Shown here piece after piece: positions 24,008 to 35,460 of a stretch of DNA of 64,000 nucleotides (positions are counted from its first letter, which is position 1; every line of letters starts with the position of its first letter). The notes beneath the pieces were generated by a model, which worked only from the letters and a program-made list of their open reading frames with translations, was not told the DNA's origin and ran no database searches. Position numbers and translations under genes: made by a program. Source of the DNA: an uncultured Pelagibacteraceae bacterium (GTDB lineage Bacteria; Pseudomonadota; Alphaproteobacteria; Pelagibacterales; Pelagibacteraceae); contig CACNSD010000001.1 in the NCBI GenBank assembly GCA_902623075.1, forward strand, positions 124,001 to 188,000, in the 5' to 3' direction.

Positions 24008-24754
24008 ATGATTGGAATTTTAGGTGGAATGGGCACCCAAGCAGGACTTGACTTCTGTAACAAACTTACAGTTTTAAATAGAGGAAAAATTGACCAAGAG
24101 TATCCTTTATTTTTGCTTTATAACAAATCTAATATTCCTGGGCGTCCTGAGTCTATAGGCTCTCAAACCAAAAATCTTTCAAACAAATCTACTAATAAAA
24201 ATAGTAAAGAAAAATACAATAAAGTTTTAAAAAGTTTACTTAAAGGGTGTAAGCTACTAGAGAAAAATAAATGTAAATTTATAGTTATACCTTGCAATAC
24301 AGCTCACTACTGGTTTGATGATTTGCAAAAAGAAATTAATATTCCAATAGTAAATATGCCAAAAGAGGTTTTCAAATTTACAAAAATTAAGTGTAAAAAA
24401 AATTCAAAAGTTGGTCTATTGGCAACAGAAGGAACCCTTAAAACTGGAGTTTATAAAAAAATTTTTAAAAATGATTATCAGTTAATTGAACCATCTAAAA
24501 AAATACAAAAATCATCAGTTAATAAAGCTATAAAGTTTGTTAAAATGGGCAATATAAAATCTGCTACAAAAGCAATAAAACCTGCAATTAATTTACTAAT
24601 TAAAATGCAATGCAAAAAAATCATATTGGGATGCACTGAACTACCAATAGCAATTTTTGCTTTTAAATCATTTAAAAATATCAAATCTTCAAAAGTATTT
24701 TTAGATCCTAACTTGATTTTGGCTCATTCTGCAATGAAAAAATATAAAAGCTAA
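24008..24754 (+). CDS. Aspartate/glutamate racemase-family protein
   Basis: 248 aa. GILGGMGTQAGLDFCNKL is the opening of the RacX/YgeA-type Asp/Glu racemases. The two catalytic cysteines fall in IPCNTAHYW (near residue 97) and LGCTELPI (near residue 204). About 15 residues of low-complexity N/K/S sequence occur around residue 65. It could be a broad amino-acid racemase or a related hydantoin-type enzyme. A hypothetical gene follows after 3 bp. Confidence 0.85.
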   Translation: MIGILGGMGTQAGLDFCNKLTVLNRGKIDQEYPLFLLYNKSNIPGRPESIGSQTKNLSNKSTNKNSKEKYNKVLKSLLKGCKLLEKNKCKFIVIPCNTAHYWFDDLQKEINIPIVNMPKEVFKFTKIKCKKNSKVGLLATEGTLKTGVYKKIFKNDYQLIEPSKKIQKSSVNKAIKFVKMGNIKSATKAIKPAINLLIKMQCKKIILGCTELPIAIFAFKSFKNIKSSKVFLDPNLILAHSAMKKYKS

Positions 24755-24757
24755 ATT

Positions 24758-25195
24758 ATGACTAACAAAGTCGAAAAGCCATATGTGCTGAGAGCTGCTG
24801 AATTTGTTTATACAAATATAGTTAAAATCAAAAAACAAAATCCTGAAATCAATAACATACAAGCATTTGAAATTTTTATGACTACTAAAGAATATGATAG
24901 TCTAAGTTCTGGTGATTATCATGATAAGTGGTTTTTAGAACTTAAGAATAACAAATTTATTGATCCTATTACGAAAAAAAAAATAAATGGAGAAACTTTA
25001 CGACTTTTAAAGCTGCAAAAAGATTCTATGTTGAAATTTTTATTAAAAATTCCTAAGCTTTATTATACAAAAAGTCATTTTCCATTAGAAATTTCTCAAA
25101 GAGCTTTTGATCATTTATGGAGAGTTTGCGAAAGTTATGAAATGTGGTGTAAAGAAACTAATCAAGAAAATCTAATAAATTTAAATCTTATTTAA
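24758..25195 (+). CDS. Hypothetical protein, 145 aa
   Basis: No family recognised. It is a soluble, lysine-rich protein with no signal peptide and a tryptophan/tyrosine-rich C-terminus (RAFDHLWRVCESYEMWCKET). It is 3 bp downstream of the racemase-like gene, so the two are probably co-transcribed. It converges with, and overlaps by 8 bp, the minus-strand gene that follows. Confidence 0.6.
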   Translation: MTNKVEKPYVLRAAEFVYTNIVKIKKQNPEINNIQAFEIFMTTKEYDSLSSGDYHDKWFLELKNNKFIDPITKKKINGETLRLLKLQKDSMLKFLLKIPKLYYTKSHFPLEISQRAFDHLWRVCESYEMWCKETNQENLINLNLI

Positions 25196-25577
25196 TAATA
25201 TTATTTAAATTTAGTTTTGATCTAGTGATACTAATTCGTTTTTCAATTAATTTTTGCAAATTTTGATCATTTAATTTTTTACTAGTCATTTTTATTCTTG
25301 TTTTTACTAATTGTCTTAAATTTTCATCAAAAGAATTTTTTTTAATTATTTTATCTGTTTCTTCTTTGACTAAAGTTTCTTTTATTAAAGTTAATGAATT
25401 TTTGCCAGTTTCTCTTTCTATACTTTGATTTACTATAAATTGTGCACTAGCTTTATAAATATTACCTGAGGTTAGTGCTGTAACGCCTGGGCCAACGAAT
25501 GAAAGTATGGGTACAAAACCTGTCAAAAAGAAAAAGGACAGTATAATTGCTAAAATTCTAAGTAAACTGAAATTCAT
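25188..25577 (-). CDS. Hypothetical membrane-anchored protein, 129 aa
   Basis: One N-terminal hydrophobic segment (residues about 5-25, LLRILAIILSFFFLTGFVPI) is followed by GPGVTALTSGNIYKASAQFIVNQ. The rest is a highly charged, probably helical domain with repeated K/R-rich heptads (LVKTRIKMTSKKLNDQ and LIEKRISITRSKLN look like a duplicated unit). The family is unknown. Its promoter lies in the 103 bp shared with the divergent EamA gene. Confidence 0.6.
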   Translation of the reverse strand: MNFSLLRILAIILSFFFLTGFVPILSFVGPGVTALTSGNIYKASAQFIVNQSIERETGKNSLTLIKETLVKEETDKIIKKNSFDENLRQLVKTRIKMTSKKLNDQNLQKLIEKRISITRSKLNLNNIIK

Positions 25578-25680
25578 AATCGAACATTAGGTGATTTGGT
25601 ATTTCTTTTCTACATCTAATTTGCTCATTATAGGTACTGATTTATTTGATTTTAGTTAATTAATTTGTTTATTAAACATC

Positions 25681-26529
25681 ATGATTAGAATATTCCCTTT
25701 CATATTTGTAATTTTATGGTCTTCCGCTTTCATAACCACTAAACCCATTATAGATAATAGTGATCCATTTGCTGCTCTTGCTTTTAGATTTGCTTTTGTT
25801 GCTTTTGGTTTTTTTTTATTTTCTATTTATACAAAACAAAAAATTTTAGTTAATACGAGAAACTTTTTTGAGTCTTTTTTTAGTGGCGTACTTTTTCATG
25901 GTTTTTATCTTGGTGGAGTTTTCTATTCAATTTCAATAGGTATGCCTACAGCAATAGCAGCTTTAATCGTAACTCTTCAACCAGTTCTCACAAATGCATT
26001 AAGTGGTCCTATTTTAAATGAACAAGTTTCTTCAAAACAATGGATAGGTGTTTTATTGGGGTTTGCTGGCGCAGGTCTTGTATTAGGTTTTGATGTTGGT
26101 TCTAAAATACCTTTGGCTGGATTGATTTCAACAATAATAGCATTATTAGCAATTACTTTTTCCACATTATGGCAGAAAAAATTGAGTAACAAATTGCCTT
26201 TATCTGTAAGCAACATGAATCAAGCTCTTGGTGGTTGTATATTTCATTTAGTAATAATTATATTGATTGTTGATCCATATATTGATTTTTCACAAACATT
26301 TATTATTGCAATGAGCCATCAAGTATTTTTGGTGTCATTTGGAGCCTTTACAATTTTGATGTATCTAATAAAAAATAATTCTGCAAGTAAAACTGTTTCA
26401 ATATTTTTTTTAATACCAGCAACATCTGCTTTTATGGCGTGGCTTTTCTTAAATGAAAATTTGACAAGATTAGATTTAATTGGATTTCTAATCACCTCTA
26501 TAGGTGTTTATATTGCTACAAGAGATTAA
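25681..26529 (+). CDS. EamA/DMT-superfamily transporter
   Basis: 282 aa, ten hydrophobic segments in two repeats of the EamA domain. [19 protein letters not shown] begins the first repeat and [16 protein letters not shown] continues it. [23 protein letters not shown] begins the second, which ends [27 protein letters not shown]. Typical substrates are amino acids or small metabolites exported or imported by drug/metabolite transporters. The substrate is unknown. The stop overlaps the convergent soxG-like gene by 4 bp. Confidence 0.9.
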   Translation: MIRIFPFIFVILWSSAFITTKPIIDNSDPFAALAFRFAFVAFGFFLFSIYTKQKILVNTRNFFESFFSGVLFHGFYLGGVFYSISIGMPTAIAALIVTLQPVLTNALSGPILNEQVSSKQWIGVLLGFAGAGLVLGFDVGSKIPLAGLISTIIALLAITFSTLWQKKLSNKLPLSVSNMNQALGGCIFHLVIIILIVDPYIDFSQTFIIAMSHQVFLVSFGAFTILMYLIKNNSASKTVSIFFLIPATSAFMAWLFLNENLTRLDLIGFLITSIGVYIATRD

Positions 26530-27113
26530 AGAGTTTTAAAGCCAAACTCTAACGATGCATCTGTAATGGAGTGATACAAAGATTCTCCAAAACTTCTTAA
26601 AGCAAACAATCTTACTTTGTTTGGATTGTCATTCATTTTGTCAACAGTGAAGGTTATTCCATTATAAGTTGAATTTATTGAATTATTTTTTTCTAATGTA
26701 TTGAAATTAAATGGGCACCCTTTTTTTAAAACTTCTATTGTTTCTTTTCCCTCAATTTCAATAATTGCTCTGGAATGTGATAAATCCGTTATAGCAAAGT
26801 CTGAATCTTTAAATTCGTTTAGAATATTTTTAATTAAATCTTTTTTTTTTGATACTAACAACCAGGTCTTTGGCCCATTCCACATAATTCTTGTATTTTC
26901 ATTAAATACCACAGCAAGAGATTCGTTTCTTAATTTTAAACCATCAACATCAATACTCTCAAATGAAACTGAGGAATTTTTGAATTGAACGATTTGAACA
27001 ATTAGTAAATTTCTGTTTTCAGATATTTTTAGTAGATCATTTTCATTCTTACCTTCATAATCTCCAAACTTACCCGTTGAATGAATATTTGCTAAAGCCG
27101 AAATTGAAGTCAT
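26526..27113 (-). CDS. soxG: Sarcosine oxidase gamma subunit (or MgdD homologue)
   Basis: 195 aa, SoxG-type GcvT-related fold. It includes [48 protein letters not shown] and [23 protein letters not shown], all typical of the gamma chain. In the heterotetramer it is structural. The start overlaps the alpha gene stop by 4 bp, and it is the last gene of the BDAG operon. N-methylglutamate dehydrogenase subunit D is homologous, so the name rests on the unresolved identity of the complex. Confidence 0.8.
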   Translation of the reverse strand: MTSISALANIHSTGKFGDYEGKNENDLLKISENRNLLIVQIVQFKNSSVSFESIDVDGLKLRNESLAVVFNENTRIMWNGPKTWLLVSKKKDLIKNILNEFKDSDFAITDLSHSRAIIEIEGKETIEVLKKGCPFNFNTLEKNNSINSTYNGITFTVDKMNDNPNKVRLFALRSFGESLYHSITDASLEFGFKTL

Positions 27114-30106
27114 GACCTAACCCTCTCACCTTTTGGATCTACATAATGTGATGAAACTATTTCTACTGGAATTACTTTATTTTTAAGAGGTGACATTACA
27201 AATAGTTTTTCGCCAATCATATTTTTTCCATCCTTTAATATTGCTAAGGAAAAAGGATTGTCGTATTCAACACTCCAGCATGAAGCTGAGATATGCCCCA
27301 ACTTTGGATTTGGTAAAGGTGCATTAGCATCTTTAACTAAGTGAGATCCTTCTGGAATACTAGTTTTTTTATCAAGTGGAACGACTCCCACTATTCTTTG
27401 TCTATCGTCTGATGTAAAAGCTGCTCTTTGAAGTGATCTTTTTCCAATAAAATCTTTCTTTTTGCTCACTAGACCTTCTAAAGCGTTATCATAAGGTATT
27501 GTTCTTCCATCAAGCTCTGATCCAGCAACATGCCCCATTTCGATTCTAAGTGTTGATAATGCCTCTGTTCCATATGGTTGAATTTTAAAATCCTCACCAA
27601 CTTCTATTATTTTTTCCCACATGAAGTTTCCATTGTCAGACTCCACATTAACTTCATATGCAAGCTCACCTGAAAAAGATATTCTAAAAATTCTAGCTTT
27701 TACTCCAAATAAATCTCCTTCCATGTAGCCCATAAAAGGTAGTCCTTCATTAGAAACGTCTAAATTTGGAAATAATTTTTGTAAAACATCTCTAGATTTT
27801 GGTCCTGCAATAGCCGCTCCTGCCCATTGTTCTGTTGTTGAAACAACATTAACATTTAATTCAGGCCAGACTAATTGTAAGTAATATTCTAAATGTGAAA
27901 GAACATTTGCTGCTTGTGCCGTTGTAGTAGTCATATGATAATGATTTTCAGAAATTCTCGTAGTTGTTCCATCATCCATAACAATACCATCTTCTCTTAA
28001 CATTACCCCATACCTAGCTTTACCGACTGGCAATTTTAACCAGGCATTAGTATAGACTCTATTTAATAACTCTGCTGCATCTGGCCCTTTTATATCAATT
28101 TTTCCAAGTGTAGTTACATCACAAACACCCACATTTGTTCTAACATTTTTTGCTTCTCTCTTAGATCCTTCAAATAAATTTTCATTTCCCCTCTTATAAT
28201 ATCTAGGTCTTAACCAAACACCTGCATCAACGAAAACAGCATTATTTTTTTCATGCCAAGCATGCATTGGGGATTTCCTAGTTGGTTTTGAATGTTTTCC
28301 AACCTCTCTTCCAACAATTGCACCAATTGAAATAGGTGTATATGGTGGTCTAAAAGTAGTATGACCTACAGCTGGAACAACTTTATTTTCAATTTCTGAT
28401 ACCAACTGTAAGCCATTTAAATTACTTGTTTTACCTTGGTCAGTTGCCATACCAAGCGTAGTGTATCTTTTGACATGCTCGATTGATCTATAGCCTTCTC
28501 TAAGAGCTATTTCGATATCCGATACAGCTACATCATTTTGAAAATCTAAAAATCTTTTATAATTTTTTCCTGCTGGTAATGGAACACACCAAAACTTATC
28601 ATGTTTAGAAGATTTTTTTTCAACTACGTTAGGAATGTTTACTTCGTTATCATTATCAGTAATTTTTTTTGATAATTCTCTTCCTTTTGCAAATGAGGTT
28701 TGTAAGGTTTCTTCTAAAGAAAATACTCCGTTAGCAGCTCCTAAAGTTGTCTCTTGTTGTTTTGAGATTCCAGGAACAAATGCATCAATTTCTTCCTTAA
28801 ACTTAGTTTTATTTCCTGATTGAGAAGCTAAATGAATAGAAGGTGTCCAAAAACCAGAAACGCATATACAGTCACATTTAATATTTTCTATTTTTCCAAG
28901 TTGTTTTTTGTCATCAGAAATACTCGCTATATCAGCAGATTTTACTTTTTTATATCCTTGTGCTGCAACTACAACATAAGAATTTTTAATATTTATTCCT
29001 AAACTTTTCGCCTCATCTATAATTTCTGATTCAGGATTTTTTCTTGAATCTAATACCATTGGTTGCACTCCATGCTTTTGAAATTCAATAGCTGTTTCGT
29101 ATCCACTGTCGTTATTTGTAAATATCAATGGATTTTTTCCAACTAAAACTCCATAAACTTTTAAGTATTCTTTAGCAGCAGAAGAAAGCATTACACCTGG
29201 AGTATCATTATTTCCAAAAACTATTGGTCTTTCAATAGATCCTGATGAAATTAAAACTTCTTTTGCTCGGATGTACCATAATCTTTTATTGGGATGATAT
29301 TTTTTTGTTTTTGGCAAATGATCACTTACCTTTTCAGACATTACAAGCATGTTGTGATCATAATAACCAAATATTTGAGATCTATTTTTTACCACAACAT
29401 TTGGCATTGTTTTAAGTTCAGAAATTATGCCTTCAGCCCAATCTTTTCCTGATTGGTTTCCAATATTCACATCATCTGTTAATAAAGAACCCCCGAATCT
29501 TGGTTTGTCTTCGGCTAAAATTATTTTTGCTCCATTCTTTGCAGCTGCGTATGCACTAGATAAACCAGATGGTCCTGATCCAGCTATGAGTAAATCACAA
29601 TATTCATATTTGTGCTCGTATCTTTCTTTATCATGTTTTGTAGATGCTACACCTAATCCAGCTGCTTTTCTAATAAATGGCTCATAAATTCTATACCAAA
29701 AGCTTTTTGGCCACATGAATGTTTTATAATAAAATCCTGCAGGTAAAAATATCTTTAAAAAATTATTGATTGCACCAATATCAAAATTAACACTTGGCCA
29801 ACAATTTACACTTTTTGCCTCTAAACCCTCAAAAAGTTCTTGCTCAGTTGCTTTTATATTTGGCTCAGTTTCATTATTTCTATAAAGCTGTACTATTGCA
29901 TAGGGCTCATCTACTCCTGCTCCAAAAAAACCTCTTGGCCTGTGATATTTAAAACTTCTACCAACTAAATGAACACCGTTTGCAAGTAAAGCAGATGCCA
30001 GGGTATCACCTTCATATCCAAAATATTTTTTTCCATTGAATTTAAATGATAATTTTTTATCTCTATTAATTAATCCAACACTTTCTAATCTGAAATCTTG
30101 AGACAT
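27110..30106 (-). CDS. soxA: Sarcosine oxidase alpha subunit (or MgdC homologue)
   Basis: 998 aa, full length. Residues 1-110 form a ferredoxin-like N-terminal part ([30 protein letters not shown]). An NAD(P)-linked Rossmann domain follows at about 170-200 ([21 protein letters not shown]), then an FAD/NAD-type middle and a C-terminal GcvT folate-binding domain ([41 protein letters not shown]). It oxidises the N-methyl group together with beta and passes one carbon to THF. The start and stop overlap its neighbours by 1 and 4 bp. The N-methylglutamate dehydrogenase large subunit has the same architecture. Confidence 0.85.
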   Translation of the reverse strand: MSQDFRLESVGLINRDKKLSFKFNGKKYFGYEGDTLASALLANGVHLVGRSFKYHRPRGFFGAGVDEPYAIVQLYRNNETEPNIKATEQELFEGLEAKSVNCWPSVNFDIGAINNFLKIFLPAGFYYKTFMWPKSFWYRIYEPFIRKAAGLGVASTKHDKERYEHKYEYCDLLIAGSGPSGLSSAYAAAKNGAKIILAEDKPRFGGSLLTDDVNIGNQSGKDWAEGIISELKTMPNVVVKNRSQIFGYYDHNMLVMSEKVSDHLPKTKKYHPNKRLWYIRAKEVLISSGSIERPIVFGNNDTPGVMLSSAAKEYLKVYGVLVGKNPLIFTNNDSGYETAIEFQKHGVQPMVLDSRKNPESEIIDEAKSLGINIKNSYVVVAAQGYKKVKSADIASISDDKKQLGKIENIKCDCICVSGFWTPSIHLASQSGNKTKFKEEIDAFVPGISKQQETTLGAANGVFSLEETLQTSFAKGRELSKKITDNDNEVNIPNVVEKKSSKHDKFWCVPLPAGKNYKRFLDFQNDVAVSDIEIALREGYRSIEHVKRYTTLGMATDQGKTSNLNGLQLVSEIENKVVPAVGHTTFRPPYTPISIGAIVGREVGKHSKPTRKSPMHAWHEKNNAVFVDAGVWLRPRYYKRGNENLFEGSKREAKNVRTNVGVCDVTTLGKIDIKGPDAAELLNRVYTNAWLKLPVGKARYGVMLREDGIVMDDGTTTRISENHYHMTTTTAQAANVLSHLEYYLQLVWPELNVNVVSTTEQWAGAAIAGPKSRDVLQKLFPNLDVSNEGLPFMGYMEGDLFGVKARIFRISFSGELAYEVNVESDNGNFMWEKIIEVGEDFKIQPYGTEALSTLRIEMGHVAGSELDGRTIPYDNALEGLVSKKKDFIGKRSLQRAAFTSDDRQRIVGVVPLDKKTSIPEGSHLVKDANAPLPNPKLGHISASCWSVEYDNPFSLAILKDGKNMIGEKLFVMSPLKNKVIPVEIVSSHYVDPKGERVRS

Positions 30107-30375
30107 TAGACAACTCCCTCGTCAGCTTTAAAAGTTTTAAATATTTCATGAGTTGCAGTATCTCTCTCTACTTTTATCCATTGTCTACAACCTGATATAT
30201 GTTGCCATAACTCTAAATGTTTTCCTCTTAAACTTTTTCTATTGTAAACAAAGTCGTCCCATTCTTTATCAGAAATTTCTTTGTTCAAATCTGGCCTTTT
30301 GACACTTGCATCTCCACCATAAGAAAATTCAATTTGTGGTCTCATTCCACAATGTGGGCATTTAATGTACAGCAT
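30106..30375 (-). CDS. soxD: Sarcosine oxidase delta subunit (or MgdB homologue)
   Basis: 89 aa. A zinc site is readable: C6 and C9 in CPHCG, H59 in WQHISG and C63 in GCRQW. These are the ligand positions of SoxD. The segment RKSLRGKHLELWQHISGCRQW is the family hallmark. The subunit binds alpha and is needed for assembly. It abuts the beta gene stop (30376) and overlaps the alpha start by one base. Confidence 0.9.
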   Translation of the reverse strand: MLYIKCPHCGMRPQIEFSYGGDASVKRPDLNKEISDKEWDDFVYNRKSLRGKHLELWQHISGCRQWIKVERDTATHEIFKTFKADEGVV

Positions 30376-31632
30376 TTATGATATCCAGGTTTTTGTTCCG
30401 AGTCCTTTTTCGTCAATTAAATGACCTGTATTAAACCTGTTCAAACTATATCCTGCATTCAATTCATGAACTCTATCTTGAGCAATTGTATGTGCAAATG
30501 TCCAGCCAGATGCGGGTGTTGCTTTAAAACCTCCGTAACACCATCCACAATTTAAATACAAACCATCTATGTGAGTTTTATCAATTATAGGAGATCCGTC
30601 CATTGACATATCCATTATACCGCCCCAAGTTCTGAGCATTTTTAACTTACTTAAAAAAGGCATCATTGCTATACCTTCGGTCAAAACATGTTGCAAAGTA
30701 GGTAAATTTCCTCTTTGTGCGTAACTATTATAACCATCTAAATCTCCACCCATTACCATTTCGCCTTTATCTGATTGACTAATATAAAAATGTCCAGCAC
30801 CAAATGTTACAACGCTATCTAAAACAGGTTTAACTGGCTCTGAAACACATGCTTGAAGAAGATGAGTTTCAATTGGTAATGTCATATTTAATTTTTCAGC
30901 TAAAATATTTGTGCTTCCTGCAACACATAAACCAACTTTTTTAGCCTTAATATTTCCACGAGATGTTCTAATACCATTTATTTTTCCAGCAGAAACATCA
31001 AAACCAATTACCTCACAATTTTGAATAATATCAACTCCCATATCATCTGCTTGACGAGCATAACCCCAAGCTACTGCATCATGTCTTGCAGTTCCTGCAC
31101 TTGGTTGCATCAAACCACCAAAAATTGGAAATCTTACATTTTCAGAAAAATCAGCCATTGGAATAATTTCTTTAACCTGTTCTCTATTCAAAAGAACAGC
31201 ATCTATTCCATTTAACCTCATTGAATTTCCTCTTCTCGCATATGCATTCATTTGCGCATCTGAGTGAGCAAGATTAATAATACCTCGAGGAGAAAACATT
31301 ACATTGTAATTTAGGTCCTGACTCATCTTTCTCCATAAATCCATTCCAAATTCACTGAATAATCCGTTTTCGTCATGCATGTAGTTAGATCTGATGATTG
31401 TAGTATTACGTCCTACGTTCCCACCTCCTATCCATCCTTTTTCGATGATTGCAACTTTTGTAATATTATGCTCTTTTGCAAGATAATACGCTGTAGCAAG
31501 TCCATGGCCACCTCCTCCAATGATTACTACATCATATTCTTCTTTGGGCTCTGGGTCCTTCCATGCTAAGTCCCAATTTTGATGATTAGAAAATGCATTT
31601 TTGACTAAATTAAAAATAGAATATTTCTGCAT
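30376..31632 (-). CDS. soxB: Sarcosine oxidase beta subunit (or MgdA homologue)
   Basis: 418 aa, DAO-fold FAD subunit of normal length. It contains EYDVVIIGGGGHGLATAYYLAKEHN, GWIGGGNVGRNTTIIRSNY, QPSAGTARHDAVAWGYARQA and WGGIMDMSMDGSPIIDKT with the C-terminal NCGWCYGGFKATPASGWTFAH. The GGxGRNTxxIRSNY block is typical of heterotetrameric SoxB, which carries covalent FMN in addition to FAD. It heads the BDAG operon. The 128 bp shared with formate-THF ligase carry the divergent promoters. Gene order is the same in sox and mgd operons, so sequence alone does not decide the substrate. Confidence 0.9.
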   Translation of the reverse strand: MQKYSIFNLVKNAFSNHQNWDLAWKDPEPKEEYDVVIIGGGGHGLATAYYLAKEHNITKVAIIEKGWIGGGNVGRNTTIIRSNYMHDENGLFSEFGMDLWRKMSQDLNYNVMFSPRGIINLAHSDAQMNAYARRGNSMRLNGIDAVLLNREQVKEIIPMADFSENVRFPIFGGLMQPSAGTARHDAVAWGYARQADDMGVDIIQNCEVIGFDVSAGKINGIRTSRGNIKAKKVGLCVAGSTNILAEKLNMTLPIETHLLQACVSEPVKPVLDSVVTFGAGHFYISQSDKGEMVMGGDLDGYNSYAQRGNLPTLQHVLTEGIAMMPFLSKLKMLRTWGGIMDMSMDGSPIIDKTHIDGLYLNCGWCYGGFKATPASGWTFAHTIAQDRVHELNAGYSLNRFNTGHLIDEKGLGTKTWIS

Positions 31633-31760
31633 TATCTAATTTTATAGGAAAGAATTTAAATAGTGCTTATTTTTTTTATATATATTTTTTAGAAGTTTCC
31701 AAAGAACTTAAAAAAGGATATGAAGTCTGCAAGTAAATGTTTTAATTTAGAGGATTTTAA

Positions 31761-33446
31761 ATGAGTGAGGTCAAATCAGATATTCAGATAGCTAGAGAAG
31801 CTAAAATGCAACCAATAAATGATGTTTTAGCAAAAATAAATGTGCCAGATGAAAGTTCAGCATTTAGTCCGATGGGGCGACATATTGCTAAGATTAACTT
31901 GGAATATCTAGATACACTAAAAGGCAAGCCTGATGGTAAATTGATTTTAGTTACAGCTATTACACCAACACCTGCGGGTGAAGGTAAAACAACAACATCT
32001 GTTGGACTTCACGATGGATTGAATAAAATCGGAAAAAAATCAATTGTTTGTTTAAGAGAGCCAAGTTTAGGTCCTTCATTTGGAATGAAAGGAGGGGCTG
32101 CTGGAGGAGGATATGCTCAAGTAGTTCCAATGGAACAAATTAATCTTCATTTTACAGGTGACTTTCATGCAATAACTTCTGCTCATAATTTATTGTCAGC
32201 ATTAATAGATAACCATATTTATTGGGGAAATAAATTAGACATAGATGTTAGAAGAGTTGTTTGGAAAAGAGTGATGGATATGAACGATCGATCTTTAAGG
32301 TCAATAAATATAAATTTAGGTGGAGTAGCCAATGGTTTTCCTAGAGAAGATGGTTTTGATATTACTGTTGCGTCAGAAATCATGGCTATTTTCTGTTTAT
32401 CAAATGATTTAGAAGATTTAGAAAAAAGAATTGGTAACATTACAATTGCTTACAATAGATCTAAGAAACCAATTTACGCAAAAGATTTAAATGCCCAAGG
32501 ACCTATGACTGTGTTATTGAAAGACGCAATAAGACCTAATGTTACTCAAACTTTAGAAAATAATCCTGCAATAATACATGGAGGACCATTTGCAAACATT
32601 GCACATGGATGTAATTCGGTAATCGCAACAAAAACTGGTCTAAAACTTGCTGATTATGTTGTAACTGAAGCTGGCTTTGGTGCTGATTTAGGTGCTGAAA
32701 AATTCTTAGATATTAAATGTAGAAAATCAAATTTAAAACCAAGTTGTGTTGTAATAGTTGCAACAATTAGAGCATTAAAAATGCATGGTGGCGTTGCAAA
32801 AGATGATTTAAAAAATGAAAATGTAGATGCTCTAAAAAAAGGTTTGGTTAATTTAGAGAGACATATTGAAAATGTTAAAAAATTTGGTTTACCAGTAGCA
32901 GTTGCTGTTAATCATTTTATCAAAGATACTGATAATGAAGTTAAAGCTTTAATTGAATTTTGTGATGGCTTGGGGGTAAAAGCAAGTCTTTGTACTCACT
33001 GGTCAAATGGTGGTGAAGGAACTAAGGAACTGGCAGCACATGTTGTAGATCTATGTGAAAAAAATCAGGCAAAATTTAAATTTTTATATGAGAGTAATAC
33101 TCCTCTATTTAAAAAAATAGAAACTATTGCAAAAGAAATTTACAGAGCTGATGAGGTAATTGCTGATACAAAAATAAAAGATCAATTGAAAACTTTTGAG
33201 GAAGCTGGTTATGGTGAACTGCCTATTTGTGTTGCAAAAACACAATATAGTTTCTCAACAGATCCAAATTTAAAAGGAGCACCAACAGGTCATGCTTTGC
33301 CAATTAGAGAAATTAGGCTTTCATCTGGTGCTGAATTTATTGTAGTAGTTTGTGGAGCTATAATGACAATGCCTGGATTACCACGAGTTCCAGCAGCTGA
33401 CTCTATTAGATTAAATGATAAGGGCGAAATTGAGGGACTATTCTAA
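31761..33446 (+). CDS. fhs: Formate-tetrahydrofolate ligase
   Basis: 561 aa, full length. The P-loop is [14 protein letters not shown] (residues about 70-83). [39 protein letters not shown] is the family signature (split here: [20 protein letters not shown], then [11 protein letters not shown]). It interconverts formate, ATP and THF with 10-formyl-THF. Its ATG follows an AGAGGA Shine-Dalgarno. Facing the sarcosine oxidase operon, it links the folate-bound one-carbon units from demethylation to formate and ATP. It converges with the GATase gene, overlapping by 9 bp. Confidence 0.95.
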   Translation: MSEVKSDIQIAREAKMQPINDVLAKINVPDESSAFSPMGRHIAKINLEYLDTLKGKPDGKLILVTAITPTPAGEGKTTTSVGLHDGLNKIGKKSIVCLREPSLGPSFGMKGGAAGGGYAQVVPMEQINLHFTGDFHAITSAHNLLSALIDNHIYWGNKLDIDVRRVVWKRVMDMNDRSLRSININLGGVANGFPREDGFDITVASEIMAIFCLSNDLEDLEKRIGNITIAYNRSKKPIYAKDLNAQGPMTVLLKDAIRPNVTQTLENNPAIIHGGPFANIAHGCNSVIATKTGLKLADYVVTEAGFGADLGAEKFLDIKCRKSNLKPSCVVIVATIRALKMHGGVAKDDLKNENVDALKKGLVNLERHIENVKKFGLPVAVAVNHFIKDTDNEVKALIEFCDGLGVKASLCTHWSNGGEGTKELAAHVVDLCEKNQAKFKFLYESNTPLFKKIETIAKEIYRADEVIADTKIKDQLKTFEEAGYGELPICVAKTQYSFSTDPNLKGAPTGHALPIREIRLSSGAEFIVVVCGAIMTMPGLPRVPAADSIRLNDKGEIEGLF

Positions 33447-34226
33447 ATTAAGATAATTTAACCAATTCTCTAATTCTCTCATTCTAGATTTTTTATCCAA
33501 CTTTTTATTTTCTTCCTCTATATTTTTAATATGAATATTTATTTCATCCTCGTCTGCAAATGCGCCTTTGTCTAAAAGTCTTTTTTTTCTGAAAATGATT
33601 AAATTTATCATCTTATTGTAAGTTATTTCAGGATGATATTGAAGGCCCCATATATCACATTCACCTACTTTAAAATTGAGTGCTTGTACCTTGTTAATTG
33701 CATTTGAAGCTAACAAAATTGAATTTTTAGGCATTGTTACAACTTCATCGAAATTAAAAGCAGGTGTATTAAATCTTAAACTTTTGTTTAAGTATAATGG
33801 ATGTTTTAAGCCATTTTCATTAATTTCAATATCAAACGCAATTCCTTTCTGAGAACCATTTGTACATTTTTTTACCTCACCTCCTGCAGCAGTCACAGCT
33901 ACTTGCATTCCCCAACAGATTGCTAAAATTTTTTTAATTTTTTTTTGACACTCTTGCATAAATTGTATTTGCCTTTTTATTTCTGGAGTAGCGTTGTAAA
34001 TGTTTAAACTGCTTCCACCCCAAATTAGACCATCATAACTATCAAGATTATTAATTATTTTATGAATATTTTTATCTGATGAGGGATTTGCAACATCAAT
34101 TATTAGATTATCTGTAAAGTAGCTAAGACTATGTTTTAAACTTTCTGTATGTGTTTGAATACCTGCGACAGTGAATTGTTTATTTTCCTCTGTTGGATTG
34201 CCTTCAACAATTAAAATTTTTTTCAT
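33438..34226 (-). CDS. Class I glutamine amidotransferase-like protein
   Basis: 262 aa, GATase1 fold. The nucleophile is C104 in ICWGMQ, and the His/Glu pair is H198/E200 in LQYHPE, so the triad is intact. It resembles GMP-synthase-like stand-alone amidotransferases with an extra charged C-terminal tail. Such proteins hydrolyse glutamine or gamma-glutamyl compounds. Near a gamma-glutamyl-methylamide pathway the latter is possible but unsupported. The start overlaps the iron-type alcohol dehydrogenase stop by 4 bp. Confidence 0.8.
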   Translation of the reverse strand: MKKILIVEGNPTEENKQFTVAGIQTHTESLKHSLSYFTDNLIIDVANPSSDKNIHKIINNLDSYDGLIWGGSSLNIYNATPEIKRQIQFMQECQKKIKKILAICWGMQVAVTAAGGEVKKCTNGSQKGIAFDIEINENGLKHPLYLNKSLRFNTPAFNFDEVVTMPKNSILLASNAINKVQALNFKVGECDIWGLQYHPEITYNKMINLIIFRKKRLLDKGAFADEDEINIHIKNIEEENKKLDKKSRMRELENWLNYLNLE

Positions 34227-35383
34227 TCAAATAACTCTCCTGAAATACTTTTTTTATACATTTCTTTTAAATCTTGCTTACTTATTTCTTTTGGGTTACC
34301 TCCTGTTGATGGGTCATCGTAAGCCATCAAGGATAGTTCTTCTAAATCAATATTACTACAATCCATAACTTCTGATAATTTATGTGGAATATTCAAATTA
34401 TTTCTTAATCTTAAAATCCAATCTAAAAAACTCTCAAAATTTTTCTCTAATTCAAGATAGTCACAAATAGAAATTATCTTATTTTCAATTGAAGATTTAT
34501 TAAATGTTAACACATAGGGCATAAATATTGCATTAGACAATCCATGGTGTACATTAAATTTACCATTTACTGGATGGCTCAATGAGTGAATTGCTCCAAG
34601 TCCTTTCTGAAATGCAGCTGAACCCATTGATGCTGCAGCAAGTAAATCCATTCTAGCATTAACATCATTTCCATTTTTAAAAGCTTTTATTAAAGAATTT
34701 TTTATTAATTTCATTCCCTCTATTGCTATACCGTCAGCCATTGGATGATATCCACGTGCACAGAAGGCTTCTAAATTATGAGCTAATGCATCCATTCCAG
34801 TTGCAGCGGTTAATCTCGGAGACAAATCTATAGTAAGTAAAGGATCTAAAATTACGATTGAAGGTAACATTTTTGGGTGAAAAATAATTTTTTTTGCACC
34901 AGTATCTTTGTTAATTATTAAAGATGCTCGTCCTGTTTCAGATCCTGTACCAGCAGTAGTTGGAACTGCGATTATTTTTGAAATTTTAGAACTATCAGCT
35001 CTCTTCCAGTGATCACCAATATCTTCAAAGTCCCATAATGCTCTTGATTGATTGCACATAAATGCTATTGCTTTTCCAACATCTAAACCACTTCCACCTC
35101 CTAAAGCAATTACACCATCGCAACCCAAAGTATTGTAAACTTTAACTCCTTCCTCAACGTTTTCACCAATTGGATTTCCCGTAAAATTAGAAAAGGTAGA
35201 AAGATGTTTAAAATTTTTTTTTAAACTTATTATTATATTTTTTATAATTTCTAAATTTATTAAATCTTTATCGGTTACAAATAGTGGGTTTGAAATGTTT
35301 AGCTCTTTACAAGCTAAGAATAAATCCTCTACTCTATTCTCACCTATCCACATCGTGGTGGGATAATTCCAATTAATGCCCAT
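34223..35383 (-). CDS. Iron-containing alcohol dehydrogenase
   Basis: 386 aa. GGGSGLDVGKAIA is the NAD-binding motif of group III dehydrogenases. The metal-binding residues fall in MDALAHNLEAFCARGYHP (D/H pair), GAIHSLSHPVNGKFNVHHG (two histidines) and the PTTAGTGSETG block. It oxidises an alcohol or reduces an aldehyde with NAD(P). The substrate is unknown. It is co-transcribed with the GATase-like gene and diverges from tmm across 77 bp. A formaldehyde role is conceivable, but nothing specific supports it. Confidence 0.9.
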   Translation of the reverse strand: MGINWNYPTTMWIGENRVEDLFLACKELNISNPLFVTDKDLINLEIIKNIIISLKKNFKHLSTFSNFTGNPIGENVEEGVKVYNTLGCDGVIALGGGSGLDVGKAIAFMCNQSRALWDFEDIGDHWKRADSSKISKIIAVPTTAGTGSETGRASLIINKDTGAKKIIFHPKMLPSIVILDPLLTIDLSPRLTAATGMDALAHNLEAFCARGYHPMADGIAIEGMKLIKNSLIKAFKNGNDVNARMDLLAAASMGSAAFQKGLGAIHSLSHPVNGKFNVHHGLSNAIFMPYVLTFNKSSIENKIISICDYLELEKNFESFLDWILRLRNNLNIPHKLSEVMDCSNIDLEELSLMAYDDPSTGGNPKEISKQDLKEMYKKSISGELFE

Positions 35384-35460
35384 TAAAAAATATAATTTTA
35401 TTTTTTTTAAAATTATTAGTAAGATATATTTATAAATTTATTAATGATAGGAAAAATTCT

